A stretch of 64,000 nt of DNA from Actinomadura fibrosa (GTDB lineage Bacteria; Actinomycetota; Actinomycetes; Streptosporangiales; Streptosporangiaceae). The DNA lies in contig NZ_CAACUY010000005.1 in NCBI RefSeq assembly GCF_900659615.1, forward strand, positions 62,001 to 126,000, given 5' to 3'. The notes under the pieces were generated by a model, which saw nothing but the letters and a program-made list of their open reading frames with translations, was not told where the DNA came from and made no database searches. Below, piece by piece: positions 24,701 through 33,080 of the stretch. The number at the start of each line of letters is the position of its first letter. Position 1 is the stretch's first letter. Made by a program: the position numbers and the translations under genes.

Positions 24701-26794
24701 GTGACCAGCGCCCTTCCGGCGCCTCGGGGCGAGCGGCTCCTGAGGCCGCTCGCCCTCACTCTGGCCGTGCTGTGCGCGGCGGCGACGGCCGCGTTGCAGC
24801 TGGACGTCCTGGCCGGTGGCCGCCCGCCGATCCCCCTTGATTCCCCGCATTGGGAGCCGCTGCTGCCCGGGCTGCTGTTCGTACTGGCCGGAGGCGTGCT
24901 CGCCACGCGGCTGCCGCGCCGTCCCCTGGCTTGGCTGATGCTGGCGAGCGGGACGATCACCGTGGTCGCCGGGGCCGGGTCGGCGTACGCGTCGCTGTCG
25001 ATCTCCGAGCGCGGCGGGGAACTGCCCGGCACGGCCGTCGCGCTGTACGCCGGTGCCCGGCTCGGTCCGGTGATCGGCTTGCTCGTCCCAATGGCGCTGC
25101 TGTTCTTTCCCGACGGCCGGCTGCCGTCGAGCCGGTGGCGGTGGCCTGCCGCCGTCGCGGTCGCCGGGCAGGCGCTCGGGGCGGCCTGGCTGCTGACAGT
25201 GCCCTGGCGGGTGCTCGCCGGGGACGAGCCGATCGCGCCTGAACTGCGGGACGTCCAGCTGGACCCGATGACTCCGCCGCTGCCGGACGGGTTCTGGCCG
25301 CCGACCCCGGCGCTTTTCTGGTCGGCGTTCCTCGCCTCGTCCGGCCTGGCGGTGGCGGTGTGCGCCGCCCGCTGCCGCCTCTCGGACCTGGGACGCCGGG
25401 CGCGGTGGCGCCGGACACTGCCTGGCGCTGCCATCATCGCCCCACGCTGGCCTTACGACGTACGACGACTGCTGGGTCGGATTCTGCTGTACACGTCCCT
25501 CGCCACGGTGGTCGTCGTCGTGGACGTCGCCGTGTTCGCCGCGGCCGCGACGCTCGTCGCGGAACCGCTCGCCGCCGTCGCCGGTGCGGGCGTGGTCGCC
25601 GTCCTGTACACGCCGTTGCGGCTGCGGCTGGAGCGTTGGGTGAACCGGATGCTCGGCAGGCGCGACGAACCGCACGATGTCGTGTCGGTGCTGGCCCGCA
25701 GCCTGGACGCATCGGTGGGCCCGGACGAGCCGCTGCTGGAGGCGGCGCGGATGGTGGCGGCGACGTTCCGGTCCCCGTACGTGCGGGTGGAAGTGAACCG
25801 TGCCGACGGCTCACCCGCCGTCGCCGAGCACGGAGAGCGCCGCGAAGACGTGGTGGTCGTCCCGTTCAAAGGCCGGGGCACGGCCGGCGGGCGGCTGGTG
25901 CTCGTCCCGTGGCCGGGCCTGCGGCCGTCGGACGAGGATCAGCGGCTGGTCGCCGCCGTCGTCCGGCAGGCCGCCGCGGCGGTCGGGGAGGCGGCGGTGG
26001 CCGGGGCGTTGCGGCGCGGTCGCGAGCGGCTCGTCATGGAGGTCGCCGAGGAGCGCCGCCGGATCCGCCGCGACCTGCACGACGGGCTCGGCCCGGCGCT
26101 GGCCGCCGCCGCGCTGAAGATCGAGACCGCCCGCCGTCTCGCGCCCCGGACCGGCGAGCCCGCCGCCATGAGCGACACGGCCTCCGCGCCGGACCTGGCG
26201 GATGCGGCGGGCACCGTGGACGCGCCGGACCTGGCGGATACGGCGGAGCGGGCCGAGGCGGCGGGTGCGGCGGACGCGGCGCTGTGCTCGGCGCGTGGGG
26301 ATCTCGTGGCGGTGCTCGCCGACGTGCGGCGGCTCGTCTCCGGCCTGCGGCCGCCTCCGCTCGACCAGTTCGGGCTGGCGGGCGCCGTCGAGCAGCTCGC
26401 CGCGCGGTTCCACGGCCGGTCGCTGCGGGTGGGGCTGCGCTGCGCGGGCGACCTGTCGGCGCTGCCGGCGGCGGCCGAGGAGGCCGCCTACCGGATCGTC
26501 GGGGAAGCGCTCGCGAACGTGTCCCGGCACGCGGGCGCCTCGGGCTGCGCCGTGCGGATCGCCGCCGGGGACGGCGCGCTGGAGGTCGAGGTCACCGACG
26601 ACGGCTCGGGCGTCCGGCCCGGCGCGCCCGCCGGGGTCGGGCTGCTCGGGATGCGCGAGCGCGCCGAGGAGCTCGGCGGCACGTGCGCGGTGTCGGCCCG
26701 TCCCGAGGGCGGGACCCGTGTCCACGCCGTCCTGCCGTACGGGCCGCGCCCGGACGCGCCCGCGCCCCTCGCGTCCGCCGGGAGCCCGTCGTGA
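24701..26794 (+). CDS. Orphan NarL-type sensor histidine kinase with a repetitive insert in its dimerisation domain
   Basis: A 697-residue membrane kinase. The first 320 residues hold about six to seven hydrophobic helices, followed by a GAF-like region (about 330-440), the HisKA_3 phospho-acceptor EERRRIRRDLHDGLGPALAA (near residue 455) and an HATPase_c domain (EALANVSRHA, DDGSGV, GVGLLGMRERA). Between the two helices of HisKA_3 (about 480-525) sits an acidic Ala-rich insert repeating APDLADAAG / APDLADTAE, not normal for this family. No response regulator is adjacent, so its partner lies elsewhere. The GTG at 24701 is taken as start because it opens just before the first helix; the ribosome site is weak and the start could be wrong. 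Confidence 0.88.
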   Translation: MTSALPAPRGERLLRPLALTLAVLCAAATAALQLDVLAGGRPPIPLDSPHWEPLLPGLLFVLAGGVLATRLPRRPLAWLMLASGTITVVAGAGSAYASLSISERGGELPGTAVALYAGARLGPVIGLLVPMALLFFPDGRLPSSRWRWPAAVAVAGQALGAAWLLTVPWRVLAGDEPIAPELRDVQLDPMTPPLPDGFWPPTPALFWSAFLASSGLAVAVCAARCRLSDLGRRARWRRTLPGAAIIAPRWPYDVRRLLGRILLYTSLATVVVVVDVAVFAAAATLVAEPLAAVAGAGVVAVLYTPLRLRLERWVNRMLGRRDEPHDVVSVLARSLDASVGPDEPLLEAARMVAATFRSPYVRVEVNRADGSPAVAEHGERREDVVVVPFKGRGTAGGRLVLVPWPGLRPSDEDQRLVAAVVRQAAAAVGEAAVAGALRRGRERLVMEVAEERRRIRRDLHDGLGPALAAAALKIETARRLAPRTGEPAAMSDTASAPDLADAAGTVDAPDLADTAERAEAAGAADAALCSARGDLVAVLADVRRLVSGLRPPPLDQFGLAGAVEQLAARFHGRSLRVGLRCAGDLSALPAAAEEAAYRIVGEALANVSRHAGASGCAVRIAAGDGALEVEVTDDGSGVRPGAPAGVGLLGMRERAEELGGTCAVSARPEGGTRVHAVLPYGPRPDAPAPLASAGSPS

Positions 26795-26925
26795 CCGGCG
26801 GCGGACGCCGTCCGCGCGGCTGAGCGTTTGCCCCTCCCGTCACGGGTCCTGCACGTTTAGCGCACGAGCAGGGGGAACGGGCTATCCAGGCTGAGCGAAG
26901 ACGGCACTGGAGGAGGCTCGGGACT

Positions 26926-27414
26926 ATGAGCACCGTGCGGCCGACACAGGACGGCAGAACGGGTGCCGGGACGGTCGGGGCGTCCAGGCAGGACCTCGCC
27001 CGCCCGGCATCGGACGGGCAGGGCGAGCGGGACGAACAGGGCACCGGCGAGCTGGTGAGGCAGGCGACCCAGCAGGTCTCCGAGCTCGTGCGCGCCGAGA
27101 TGCGGCTCGCCACGGCCGAGCTGAAGGAGAAGGGCCGCCACGCCGGGACGGGCGCCGGGCTGTTCGGCGGCGCCGGGCTGGTGGCGCTGTACGGGGTGGC
27201 CGTCCTGGTGGCGGCGGCGGTGGCCGCGCTCGCGCTGGTCCTCCCGGTGTGGGCGTCGGCGCTCATCATCGGCGCGGTGCTGATGGCGGTCGCCGGGGTC
27301 CTCGCCCTGATGGGCCGCAAGGAGACCGCGCGGGCCACGCCTCCGAAGCCGGAGCAGGCGATGGACACCAGCCGCGAGGCCGTGCAGGAGATCAAGGAGA
27401 AGGCGCACCGATGA
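26926..27414 (+). CDS. Actinobacterial Holin-X family (phage holin-like) membrane protein
   Basis: A 162-residue protein with a disordered N-terminal 40 residues, an amphipathic region (GELVRQATQQVSELVRAEMR and LATAELKEKGRHAG) and two long hydrophobic helices (about 78-100 and 105-130), then a charged tail. This is the pattern of PF07332, Putative Actinobacterial Holin-X. In actinobacterial chromosomes these are not known phage holins; they sit with DUF3618 proteins and probably act at the membrane under stress. Its stop overlaps the DUF3618 start (ATGA). Confidence 0.9.
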   Translation: MSTVRPTQDGRTGAGTVGASRQDLARPASDGQGERDEQGTGELVRQATQQVSELVRAEMRLATAELKEKGRHAGTGAGLFGGAGLVALYGVAVLVAAAVAALALVLPVWASALIIGAVLMAVAGVLALMGRKETARATPPKPEQAMDTSREAVQEIKEKAHR

Positions 27415-27947
27415 CGAGCCACGACAGGCACGGCGCCGACGCGCGACCCGGGACCGCCGGTACCGGCGCCGACGCGAAACCCGGCGAGGCCGATACCGAG
27501 GAGCTGCGCCAGGAGGTCGACCGGGCGCGCCACGATCTCGGCGAGACCGTCGAGGCGCTGGCGTCGAAGACCGACGTGAAGGGCATGGCGAAGGACAAGG
27601 CGGCGGAGGCCACGGCCAAGGCGAAGGAGAAGGCGTCGGCTGCCAAGGACGCGGCGGTCGCGAAGGCCGTGGAGGCCAAGGACGCCGCGGCGGCGAAGGC
27701 GTCCTCGGCGAAGGACGGCGCCGCGGCGCGGGCCTCCGGGGCCAAGGACGCGGCGACGTCCGACCAGGCGAAGGCGCGGGCCGGCAAGGGCGGGGTCGCG
27801 GTGGCGGCGTCGGCCGGCGCGGCCGCGCTGCTGGCCTTCTGGGTGCGGCGCCGCCGGCACCGGTCGTCCGGGCCCGTCCCCGCCGTCAAGGTGCGGTTGA
27901 AGCGCGCCCAGTCCGTCCCGGTGAAGGTCCGCCGCCGCTCGTCCTGA
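27411..27947 (+). CDS. DUF3618 protein with Ala/Lys repeat region and C-terminal membrane anchor
   Basis: A 178-residue protein. Residues 28-60 carry the DUF3618 signature (ELRQEVDRARHDLGETVEAL, ASKTDVKGMAKDKA). Residues 60-125 are an Ala/Lys-rich helical repeat (AAKDAAVAKAVEAKDAAAAK-like, resembling LEA/apolipoprotein heptads). Residues about 128-146 form a hydrophobic helix before a strongly basic tail (FWVRRRRHRSS). It is coupled to the Holin-X gene by a 4-bp overlap, a pairing common in actinobacteria. A role in membrane stress or envelope stability is inferred; no activity is known. Confidence 0.9.
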   Translation: MTSHDRHGADARPGTAGTGADAKPGEADTEELRQEVDRARHDLGETVEALASKTDVKGMAKDKAAEATAKAKEKASAAKDAAVAKAVEAKDAAAAKASSAKDGAAARASGAKDAATSDQAKARAGKGGVAVAASAGAAALLAFWVRRRRHRSSGPVPAVKVRLKRAQSVPVKVRRRSS

Positions 27948-27965
27948 CCCCGCCCGCCCCGGAGG

Positions 27966-27985
27966 CGGCCGCCGGACGGCGGCCG
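27966..27985 (+). terminator. Short GC hairpin after the DUF3618 gene
   Basis: CGGCCGCC (27966-27973) and GGCGGCCG (27978-27985) form an 8-bp stem with a 4-nt loop. It may end or weaken transcription between the Holin-X/DUF3618 pair and the YihY gene. Confidence 0.4.
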
Positions 27986-28019
27986 TCCCGTCGGCGACAC
28001 CCCTTGGAAAGAGGCAGCC

Positions 28020-29114
28020 ATGCGCAAGCCAAGCGCTCCCACCGACCTCCCCGCGACCTCGTGGGGTGGGGCGCTCAAGCGCGTCTACGGTGAGTTCAAG
28101 CACGACAACCTGTCCGACTGGGCGGCGGCGCTCACGTACTACTCCGTCCTGTCGATCTTCCCGGCGATGCTGGTGGTGGTCTCGCTCGTCGGGATGGCCG
28201 GGCAGTCCGTCACCCAGGACCTGATCAAGAACGTCGGCGACCTCGCGCCGGGCGCGGTGAAGGACCTGCTGATCAGCAGCCTGAACGAGTTGCAGCGCAG
28301 CCGCGGCGGCGCCGGCCTGGTGGCGCTGATCGGTCTGGCCACCGCGGTGTGGTCGGCGTCGGGCTATGTGGGGGCGTTCATGCGCGCCTCCAACGTCGTC
28401 TACGACATCCCCGAGGGCCGGCCGATCTGGAAGACGGTCCCGCTCCGCATCGGGGTCACGCTCGTCACGCTCGTGCTGCTGTCGGTCTCGGCGATCGCGG
28501 TGGTGGTCTCCGGGCCGCTCGCCCGCAAGGTCGGGGACGTCCTCGGGCTGGGCTCCGCCGCCGTCACCACGTGGAACATCGCCAAGTGGCCCGTCCTGCT
28601 GCTGATCGTGAGCTTCCTGTTCGCGCTGCTGTACTGGGCCGCGCCGAACGCCAAGCGCGGGTTCCGGTGGGTGACGCCGGGCGGGATCCTCGCGATCGTG
28701 CTGTGGCTGGTCGCCTCGGCGGTGTTCGCGCTGTACGTGGCGGGCTTCTCGTCCTACAACAAGACCTACGGCAGCCTCGCCGGTGTGATCATCTTCCTGG
28801 TCTGGCTCTGGATCAGCAATCTGGCGATCCTGTTCGGCGCCGAGCTGAACGCCGAGCTGGAGCGGAGCCGCGCGATCGCGGCCGGGCAGCCCAAGGAGGC
28901 GGAGCCGTACGTGGAGTTCCGCGACACCCGGGCCTTCGATGACGAGGAGCGGCGCGAGGTCGGGCTGGACGGCGGCTCCGGCGGCGGCTCCGGCGGCGCC
29001 GCGGCCAGCGAGTCGGGCGGCGCCGCGGCGGGCGCCTCCCGGGAAGAGGAAATCCCGGCAAACAGGAGCTTTCCGGGAAATCACGGGTCGCCGAAGAAGG
29101 AACACCGTGAATAG
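28020..29114 (+). CDS. YihY/BrkB-family inner membrane protein
   Basis: A 364-residue integral membrane protein with about six helices and the family signatures LTYYSVLSIFPAMLVVVSLVG (residues 38-58), GLATAVWSASGYVGAFMRASN, YWAAPNAKRGFRWVTPGG and AILFGAELNAELERSR. It was once called ribonuclease BN, wrongly; BrkB/YihY proteins are of unclear function, possibly transport or flippase-like. The C-terminal 80 residues are a Gly/Ser-rich, charged cytoplasmic tail. It follows the Holin-X/DUF3618 pair and shares the same direction; the grouping suggests a set of envelope proteins. Confidence 0.93.
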   Translation: MRKPSAPTDLPATSWGGALKRVYGEFKHDNLSDWAAALTYYSVLSIFPAMLVVVSLVGMAGQSVTQDLIKNVGDLAPGAVKDLLISSLNELQRSRGGAGLVALIGLATAVWSASGYVGAFMRASNVVYDIPEGRPIWKTVPLRIGVTLVTLVLLSVSAIAVVVSGPLARKVGDVLGLGSAAVTTWNIAKWPVLLLIVSFLFALLYWAAPNAKRGFRWVTPGGILAIVLWLVASAVFALYVAGFSSYNKTYGSLAGVIIFLVWLWISNLAILFGAELNAELERSRAIAAGQPKEAEPYVEFRDTRAFDDEERREVGLDGGSGGGSGGAAASESGGAAAGASREEEIPANRSFPGNHGSPKKEHRE

Positions 29115-29123
29115 GATCATCGT

Positions 29124-29684
29124 GTGCTGCGTCCCACGTACCCCATCGAGACCGAGCGGCTGACCCTCCGGCCGTTCGGCGAGGACGACCTGGACGGCCT
29201 CTACGCCTACCAGTCGCTCCCGGAGGTGGCGCGCTTCCTGTACTGGGAACCCCGCGACCTGGAGGAGTCCAGGTCGTTCCTCAAGCAGAAGATGAGCGCG
29301 TCCACCGTCGAGAAGGAGGGCGACTGGCTGGTGCTCGCCGTCGTCTGGCGCGAGACCGGGGCGCTGATCGGCGAGGTCAACCTCCAGTGGCGCAGCCGGG
29401 AGCACCGCCAAGGGGAGATCGGCTTCATCCTCAACCCGGCCTACCACGGCCGGGGGTTCGCCACCGAGGCGGCCGAGGTCGTGCTGCGGCTCGGCTTCGA
29501 GGGCCTCGACCTGCACCGCGTGGTGGGACGGCTCGACGGCCGCAACAACGCCTCGGCGCGCGTCCTGAAGCGGCTGGGGATGCGGCGCGAGGCCCATCTG
29601 CGGGAGAACGAGCTGGTCAAGGGCGAGTGGACGGACGAGATCGTCTACGCCATGCTCCAGGACGAGTGGCGCGCCCGCGGCTGA
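29124..29684 (+). CDS. GNAT-family N-acetyltransferase (RimJ/RimL type)
   Basis: A 186-residue acetyltransferase: IETERLTLRPFGEDDLDGLY at the start, LIGEVNLQW, the acetyl-CoA pyrophosphate loop AYHGRGFATEAAEVV (Q/RxxGxG/A form) and RLDGRNNASARVLKRLGMRR at the end. This is the RimJ/RimL-like subgroup that acetylates protein N-termini or small amines. The GTG at 29124 begins 10 bp after the YihY stop, so they may be co-transcribed. The substrate is unknown. Confidence 0.93.
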   Translation: MLRPTYPIETERLTLRPFGEDDLDGLYAYQSLPEVARFLYWEPRDLEESRSFLKQKMSASTVEKEGDWLVLAVVWRETGALIGEVNLQWRSREHRQGEIGFILNPAYHGRGFATEAAEVVLRLGFEGLDLHRVVGRLDGRNNASARVLKRLGMRREAHLRENELVKGEWTDEIVYAMLQDEWRARG

Positions 29685-29699
29685 GCCCCGCGCGCCAGG

Positions 29700-30683
29700 T
29701 CAGCCCGACGCCGGACCGGGTGGCCGGTCGGTCGCCGGACGTGCGGCTTGGGCGTCCAGGGCGGCGGCGAGGTCGCGGACGTGGGCGCGCAGCTCGTCAG
29801 GGCGGCGGATGACGAACGGCCAGCCGAGTCCGGCGAGCATGCGGGCCATCCCGTCCAGTCGCTCGGCGCGGGTGGTCATGACCACCCCCCCGGCGTCCCC
29901 GGTGAGCGTGGCGGTCGAGGCGGGGATGCGGCGGCGCGCCTCGGCGAGGGTGGTCTCCAGCAGGACCTCGACCTCGTGGGCGTACGGGACGCGGGCCAGT
30001 GACCGGGTGACCTGCTGGACGGGGTCGATGCCCTCGGGGACCTCGTAAGTGCCGGTGCCCGGTTCGGCCGACTCGACGCGGTCCACCCGGAAGGTGCGGA
30101 CCTCGCCGCTGCGGTGGTCGTGGCCCGTGACGTACCAGCGGCCGGAGTGGAAGACCAGGCCGTAGGGGTCCAGGTCCCGTTCGCTGGGCTCGCCCTGCCA
30201 GGAGCGGTAGCGCAGGCGGACGCGGCGCCGCTCGCGGGTGGCGGCGGCGAGGGTGAGCAGGGCCTCGGTGGCGGGCGCGGCGGCGTCGCGCGCGGCGAGG
30301 GTGAACCCGAGCGTCTCCTCCAGAGCGTGGACCCTCTCGCGGAGCGCGGCGGGCAGGACGCGGCGCACCTTGGCAAGGGCGCTTTCGGTCCCCTGCCCCG
30401 GCAGCCCGATCCGCCGCCCGCCGAGCAGGCCGAGGACGACGGCGGTGGCCTCGTCGTCGGTGAGCATCAGCGGCGGGAGCTTGTAGCCGGGCATCAGCCG
30501 GTAGCCGCCGTGGCGTCCGCGCTCGGCGGCGACGGGGATGCCGAGCTCGCCGAGCCGCGCGGCGTACCGGCGGACGGTCCGCTCGTCCACGCCGAGGCGC
30601 CGGGCCAGGTCGGCCCCGGTCATGCGGTGGCCAGCCTGGAGCAGCTCCAGCATGGCCAGGACGCGGGTCGTGGGATGTGACAC
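29700..30683 (-). CDS. WYL-domain transcriptional regulator (YafY type)
   Basis: A 327-residue regulator: N-terminal HTH (TRVLAMLELLQAGHRMTGAD and LARRLGVDERTVRRYAARLG, residues 5-45) with the typical GRHGGYRLMPGYKLPPLMLT linker, a WYL domain (RYRSWQGEPSERDLDPYGLV, FHSGRWYVTGHD, about 155-210) and a WCX extension. WYL domains are thought to sense nucleic-acid or nucleotide ligands. The GTG at 30683 is the likely start. It is divergent from an alpha/beta hydrolase gene 115 bp away, its probable target. Confidence 0.92.
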   Translation of the reverse strand: MSHPTTRVLAMLELLQAGHRMTGADLARRLGVDERTVRRYAARLGELGIPVAAERGRHGGYRLMPGYKLPPLMLTDDEATAVVLGLLGGRRIGLPGQGTESALAKVRRVLPAALRERVHALEETLGFTLAARDAAAPATEALLTLAAATRERRRVRLRYRSWQGEPSERDLDPYGLVFHSGRWYVTGHDHRSGEVRTFRVDRVESAEPGTGTYEVPEGIDPVQQVTRSLARVPYAHEVEVLLETTLAEARRRIPASTATLTGDAGGVVMTTRAERLDGMARMLAGLGWPFVIRRPDELRAHVRDLAAALDAQAARPATDRPPGPASG

Positions 30684-30798
30684 AGGCCACTCGCTTAATC
30701 CGGGCGGGTTCCGTCCGGTATCGATCCTACGGTGGAGGCACGGCTCCGCGGGAGGCATCGGCCCGCGGGGCACCACGATCACGAGGAAGGACGCTGCC

Positions 30799-31539
30799 AT
30801 GGCGACGTTCGTACTGGTCCCCGGTTTCTGGCTCGGCGGCTGGGCCTGGGACGAGGTGGCGGCCGAACTGCGGTCCGCGGGGCACGAGGCGCACGCCGTG
30901 ACGCTCCCGGGCCTGGCGGAGCGGGCGGACGAGGCGAACCCGGGAATCACCCTGGACACCCACATCGAGGACATCGTCCGGCTCGTCGAGGACGGCGGGC
31001 TGCGCGACGTCGTCCTCGTCGCGCACAGCGGCGCGAACATGGCGGTGACGGGCGCGGCCGACCGGATCCCGGAGCGGGTCGCGCGGGTCGTCTACGTCGA
31101 CAGCGGTCCGATGCCCTCGGGCCTCGCGGGCATCGACTTCCACGACCCGGAGGCGCGCGCCGCGCTGGAGAAGCAGGTCGAGACCGAGGGCGGGGGCTGG
31201 CTGATCCCGGTGCCGCCGTTCGACCCGGAGGCCGACCCGGTGAACCTCGCCGGGCTCAGCGCCGGGCACCTCGCGGCGCTCCGCGAGCGCGGGACGCCGC
31301 AGCCGTTCGCGGTGGCGGCGCAGCCGCTCGGCCGGCCGGAGCCGCTGCCCGACGTGCCGCGGACGCTGATCCTGTCCACGATCCCGCTCGCGGCGGTGCG
31401 GCGAATGGCCGAGAGCGGGAACCCGGTGTTCGCGGCGATGGCCGGGCCGGGATGGACCCACCACGAGCTGCCCACCGGCCACTGGCCGATGCTCTCCAAG
31501 CCGCGGGAGCTGGCGGAGCTGCTGGCGCGCTCCGCCTGA
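30799..31539 (+). CDS. Alpha/beta hydrolase (MenH/esterase-like)
   Basis: A 246-residue hydrolase: FVLVPGFWLGGWAWDEVA (oxyanion hole HG-type region), nucleophile elbow VAHSGAN (Ser near residue 76, in an AHSGxN variant of GxSxG), and a late catalytic His in LPTGHWPMLSKP. No signal peptide. The pattern is that of the RsbQ/SalA/esterase group of small-molecule hydrolases. The ATG at 30799 follows AGGAAGGA. It is divergent from the WYL regulator, suggesting inducible expression. Confidence 0.9.
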   Translation: MATFVLVPGFWLGGWAWDEVAAELRSAGHEAHAVTLPGLAERADEANPGITLDTHIEDIVRLVEDGGLRDVVLVAHSGANMAVTGAADRIPERVARVVYVDSGPMPSGLAGIDFHDPEARAALEKQVETEGGGWLIPVPPFDPEADPVNLAGLSAGHLAALRERGTPQPFAVAAQPLGRPEPLPDVPRTLILSTIPLAAVRRMAESGNPVFAAMAGPGWTHHELPTGHWPMLSKPRELAELLARSA

Positions 31540-31545
31540 GCGCGG

Positions 31546-32844
31546 TCAGGGGGCGGTGAAGGTGCAGGGCAGGCGCTTGTAGCCGTTGATGAAGCTGGAC
31601 ATCAGCCGGTCGGGCTCGCCGGCGGCGCGGATGTCGGGGACGCGGGAGAACAGCTCGCGGAACATCACGGTGATCTCGCGGCGGGCGAGGTTGGCGCCGA
31701 GGCAGAAGTGCGGGCCGGGCCCGCCGAAGCCGACGTGCGGGTTCGGCGAACGGGTGATGTCGAAGACGTCCGGGTCGGTGAAGACGCTCTCGTCGCGGTT
31801 GGCGGAGTTGTAGAACAGGATCACCTTGTCGCCCTTGGCGTAGGCGTGCCCGTTCATCTCGTAGTCGCGGGTCAGGTTGCGGCGGAAGCAGATCACCGGG
31901 GTGGAGTAGCGGACGATCTCCTCGACGGCGCCCGCGATGCGCCCGTCGAAGTCCTCCAGCAGGAGCTCGCGCTGGTCGGGGTTGTCGGTGAACAGCTTGA
32001 GGCCGTGGGCGATCGCGGTGCGGGTCGTCTCGTTCCCGGCGACGACGAGCAGCAGGAAGAACGTCCCGAACTCGCGGGTGGTCAGCTTCTCGCCGTCCAC
32101 GTTGGCGTTGACGAGCGCGGAGGTCAGGTCGCCGGTCGGCGCGGTGACGCGCTCCTTGCCGAGCTTGGCGGCGATCACGTGCAGCTCCCGGCCGGCGCGC
32201 GCGACCTTCGCCAGGCCGAGGCCGGTGCGGAGCCGTCCCATGTCGGGGGTGATGCCGGTGTACTCGGCGTCGGAGTTGCCGAGCACGATGTTGGTCAGCC
32301 GGACGACGCGCGGGTAGAGCTCGGCGGGGATGCCGAGCATGTCGCAGATGACCTCCACCGGGAGGCGGAGCGCGACGCGCTCGACGAAGTCCGGGCGGTC
32401 CGCTCCCCCGGCCGCGATCAGCTCGTCGACGATGCGGGCGGCGCGGGCCTGGATGTCGTCCTCGGTCTTGGCGAGCATCCGCGGGCTGAACGCGCGGGAG
32501 ACGATCCGCCGGATCTTGGCGTGCCGGGGGTCGTCCATGTTGATCATCGAGTTGACGTACCGGTCGAGCCAGCCGGGCGAGTCGACGACGCTGGTGGCGT
32601 TGGGCTCGCTGCTGAACACCTCCGGGTTGCGGCTGGCCTCGGTCACGTCGGCGTGGCGCACCAGCGCCCAGTAGCCCGTGCCCCGCCCGGTGAAGGGGAT
32701 CGCCGGGTCGGCGAAGAACCGCGGCGCCCCCGCGGCGCGCAGCTCGGCGAACGCCGCCGCGCGCTCCTCCAGCGGGCGGCCCCAGAACCGCAGGTCGCTC
32801 AGGTCGATGCCGCCCGTCGGGGCGTCCGCGTCCCGGACCGTCAT
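31546..32844 (-). CDS. Cytochrome P450, CYP124/CYP125/CYP142-like
   Basis: A 432-residue P450 with the I-helix AGNETTR (269-275), the ExxR pair E309/R312, and the haem loop GFGGPGPHFCLGANLAR with ligand Cys381. The NMDDPRHAKIRRIVSRAF region and the haem loop resemble actinobacterial P450s that oxidise sterol side chains or branched lipids (CYP124/125/142), but the exact family cannot be fixed by eye. It needs ferredoxin and reductase partners, which are not adjacent. It ends 6 bp from the convergent hydrolase gene. GAGGAGG precedes the ATG. It is a single gene, not part of a visible biosynthetic cluster. Confidence 0.93.
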   Translation of the reverse strand: MTVRDADAPTGGIDLSDLRFWGRPLEERAAAFAELRAAGAPRFFADPAIPFTGRGTGYWALVRHADVTEASRNPEVFSSEPNATSVVDSPGWLDRYVNSMINMDDPRHAKIRRIVSRAFSPRMLAKTEDDIQARAARIVDELIAAGGADRPDFVERVALRLPVEVICDMLGIPAELYPRVVRLTNIVLGNSDAEYTGITPDMGRLRTGLGLAKVARAGRELHVIAAKLGKERVTAPTGDLTSALVNANVDGEKLTTREFGTFFLLLVVAGNETTRTAIAHGLKLFTDNPDQRELLLEDFDGRIAGAVEEIVRYSTPVICFRRNLTRDYEMNGHAYAKGDKVILFYNSANRDESVFTDPDVFDITRSPNPHVGFGGPGPHFCLGANLARREITVMFRELFSRVPDIRAAGEPDRLMSSFINGYKRLPCTFTAP

Positions 32845-32881
32845 CGCCGCCTCCTCGCGCTCGGATCGTTCCCATGCTCAA

Positions 32882-32897
32882 GTAACCGATCGATTAC
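32882..32897. promoter_or_regulatory. Imperfect palindrome upstream of the P450 gene
   Basis: GTAACCGATCGATTAC is a 16-bp near-palindrome 37 bp before the P450 start, where a TetR-type repressor could bind. No regulator gene is adjacent, so this is only a candidate site. Confidence 0.35.
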
Positions 32898-33080
32898 CGT
32901 CAATGGACGGGTGTGCCGTGTGATCCAGGACACGTCCGGAGCGTTACACGATCACTCACTTCCCGACAGTACGGAATCACTTTCTTGTCATCCCCCTTCG
33001 TAGATCATTTGGCCGCGTTCCACGACACTCGGCGGCAGTCGCGCGGCCACGGGGGTCGGGCAGTTCCGCGAGGTGACCTT

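Noticed and set aside
26926..27414. True phage holin of a lysis cassette
   Set aside because: No endolysin or phage gene is near; Holin-X proteins with DUF3618 partners are normal chromosomal genes in actinobacteria.
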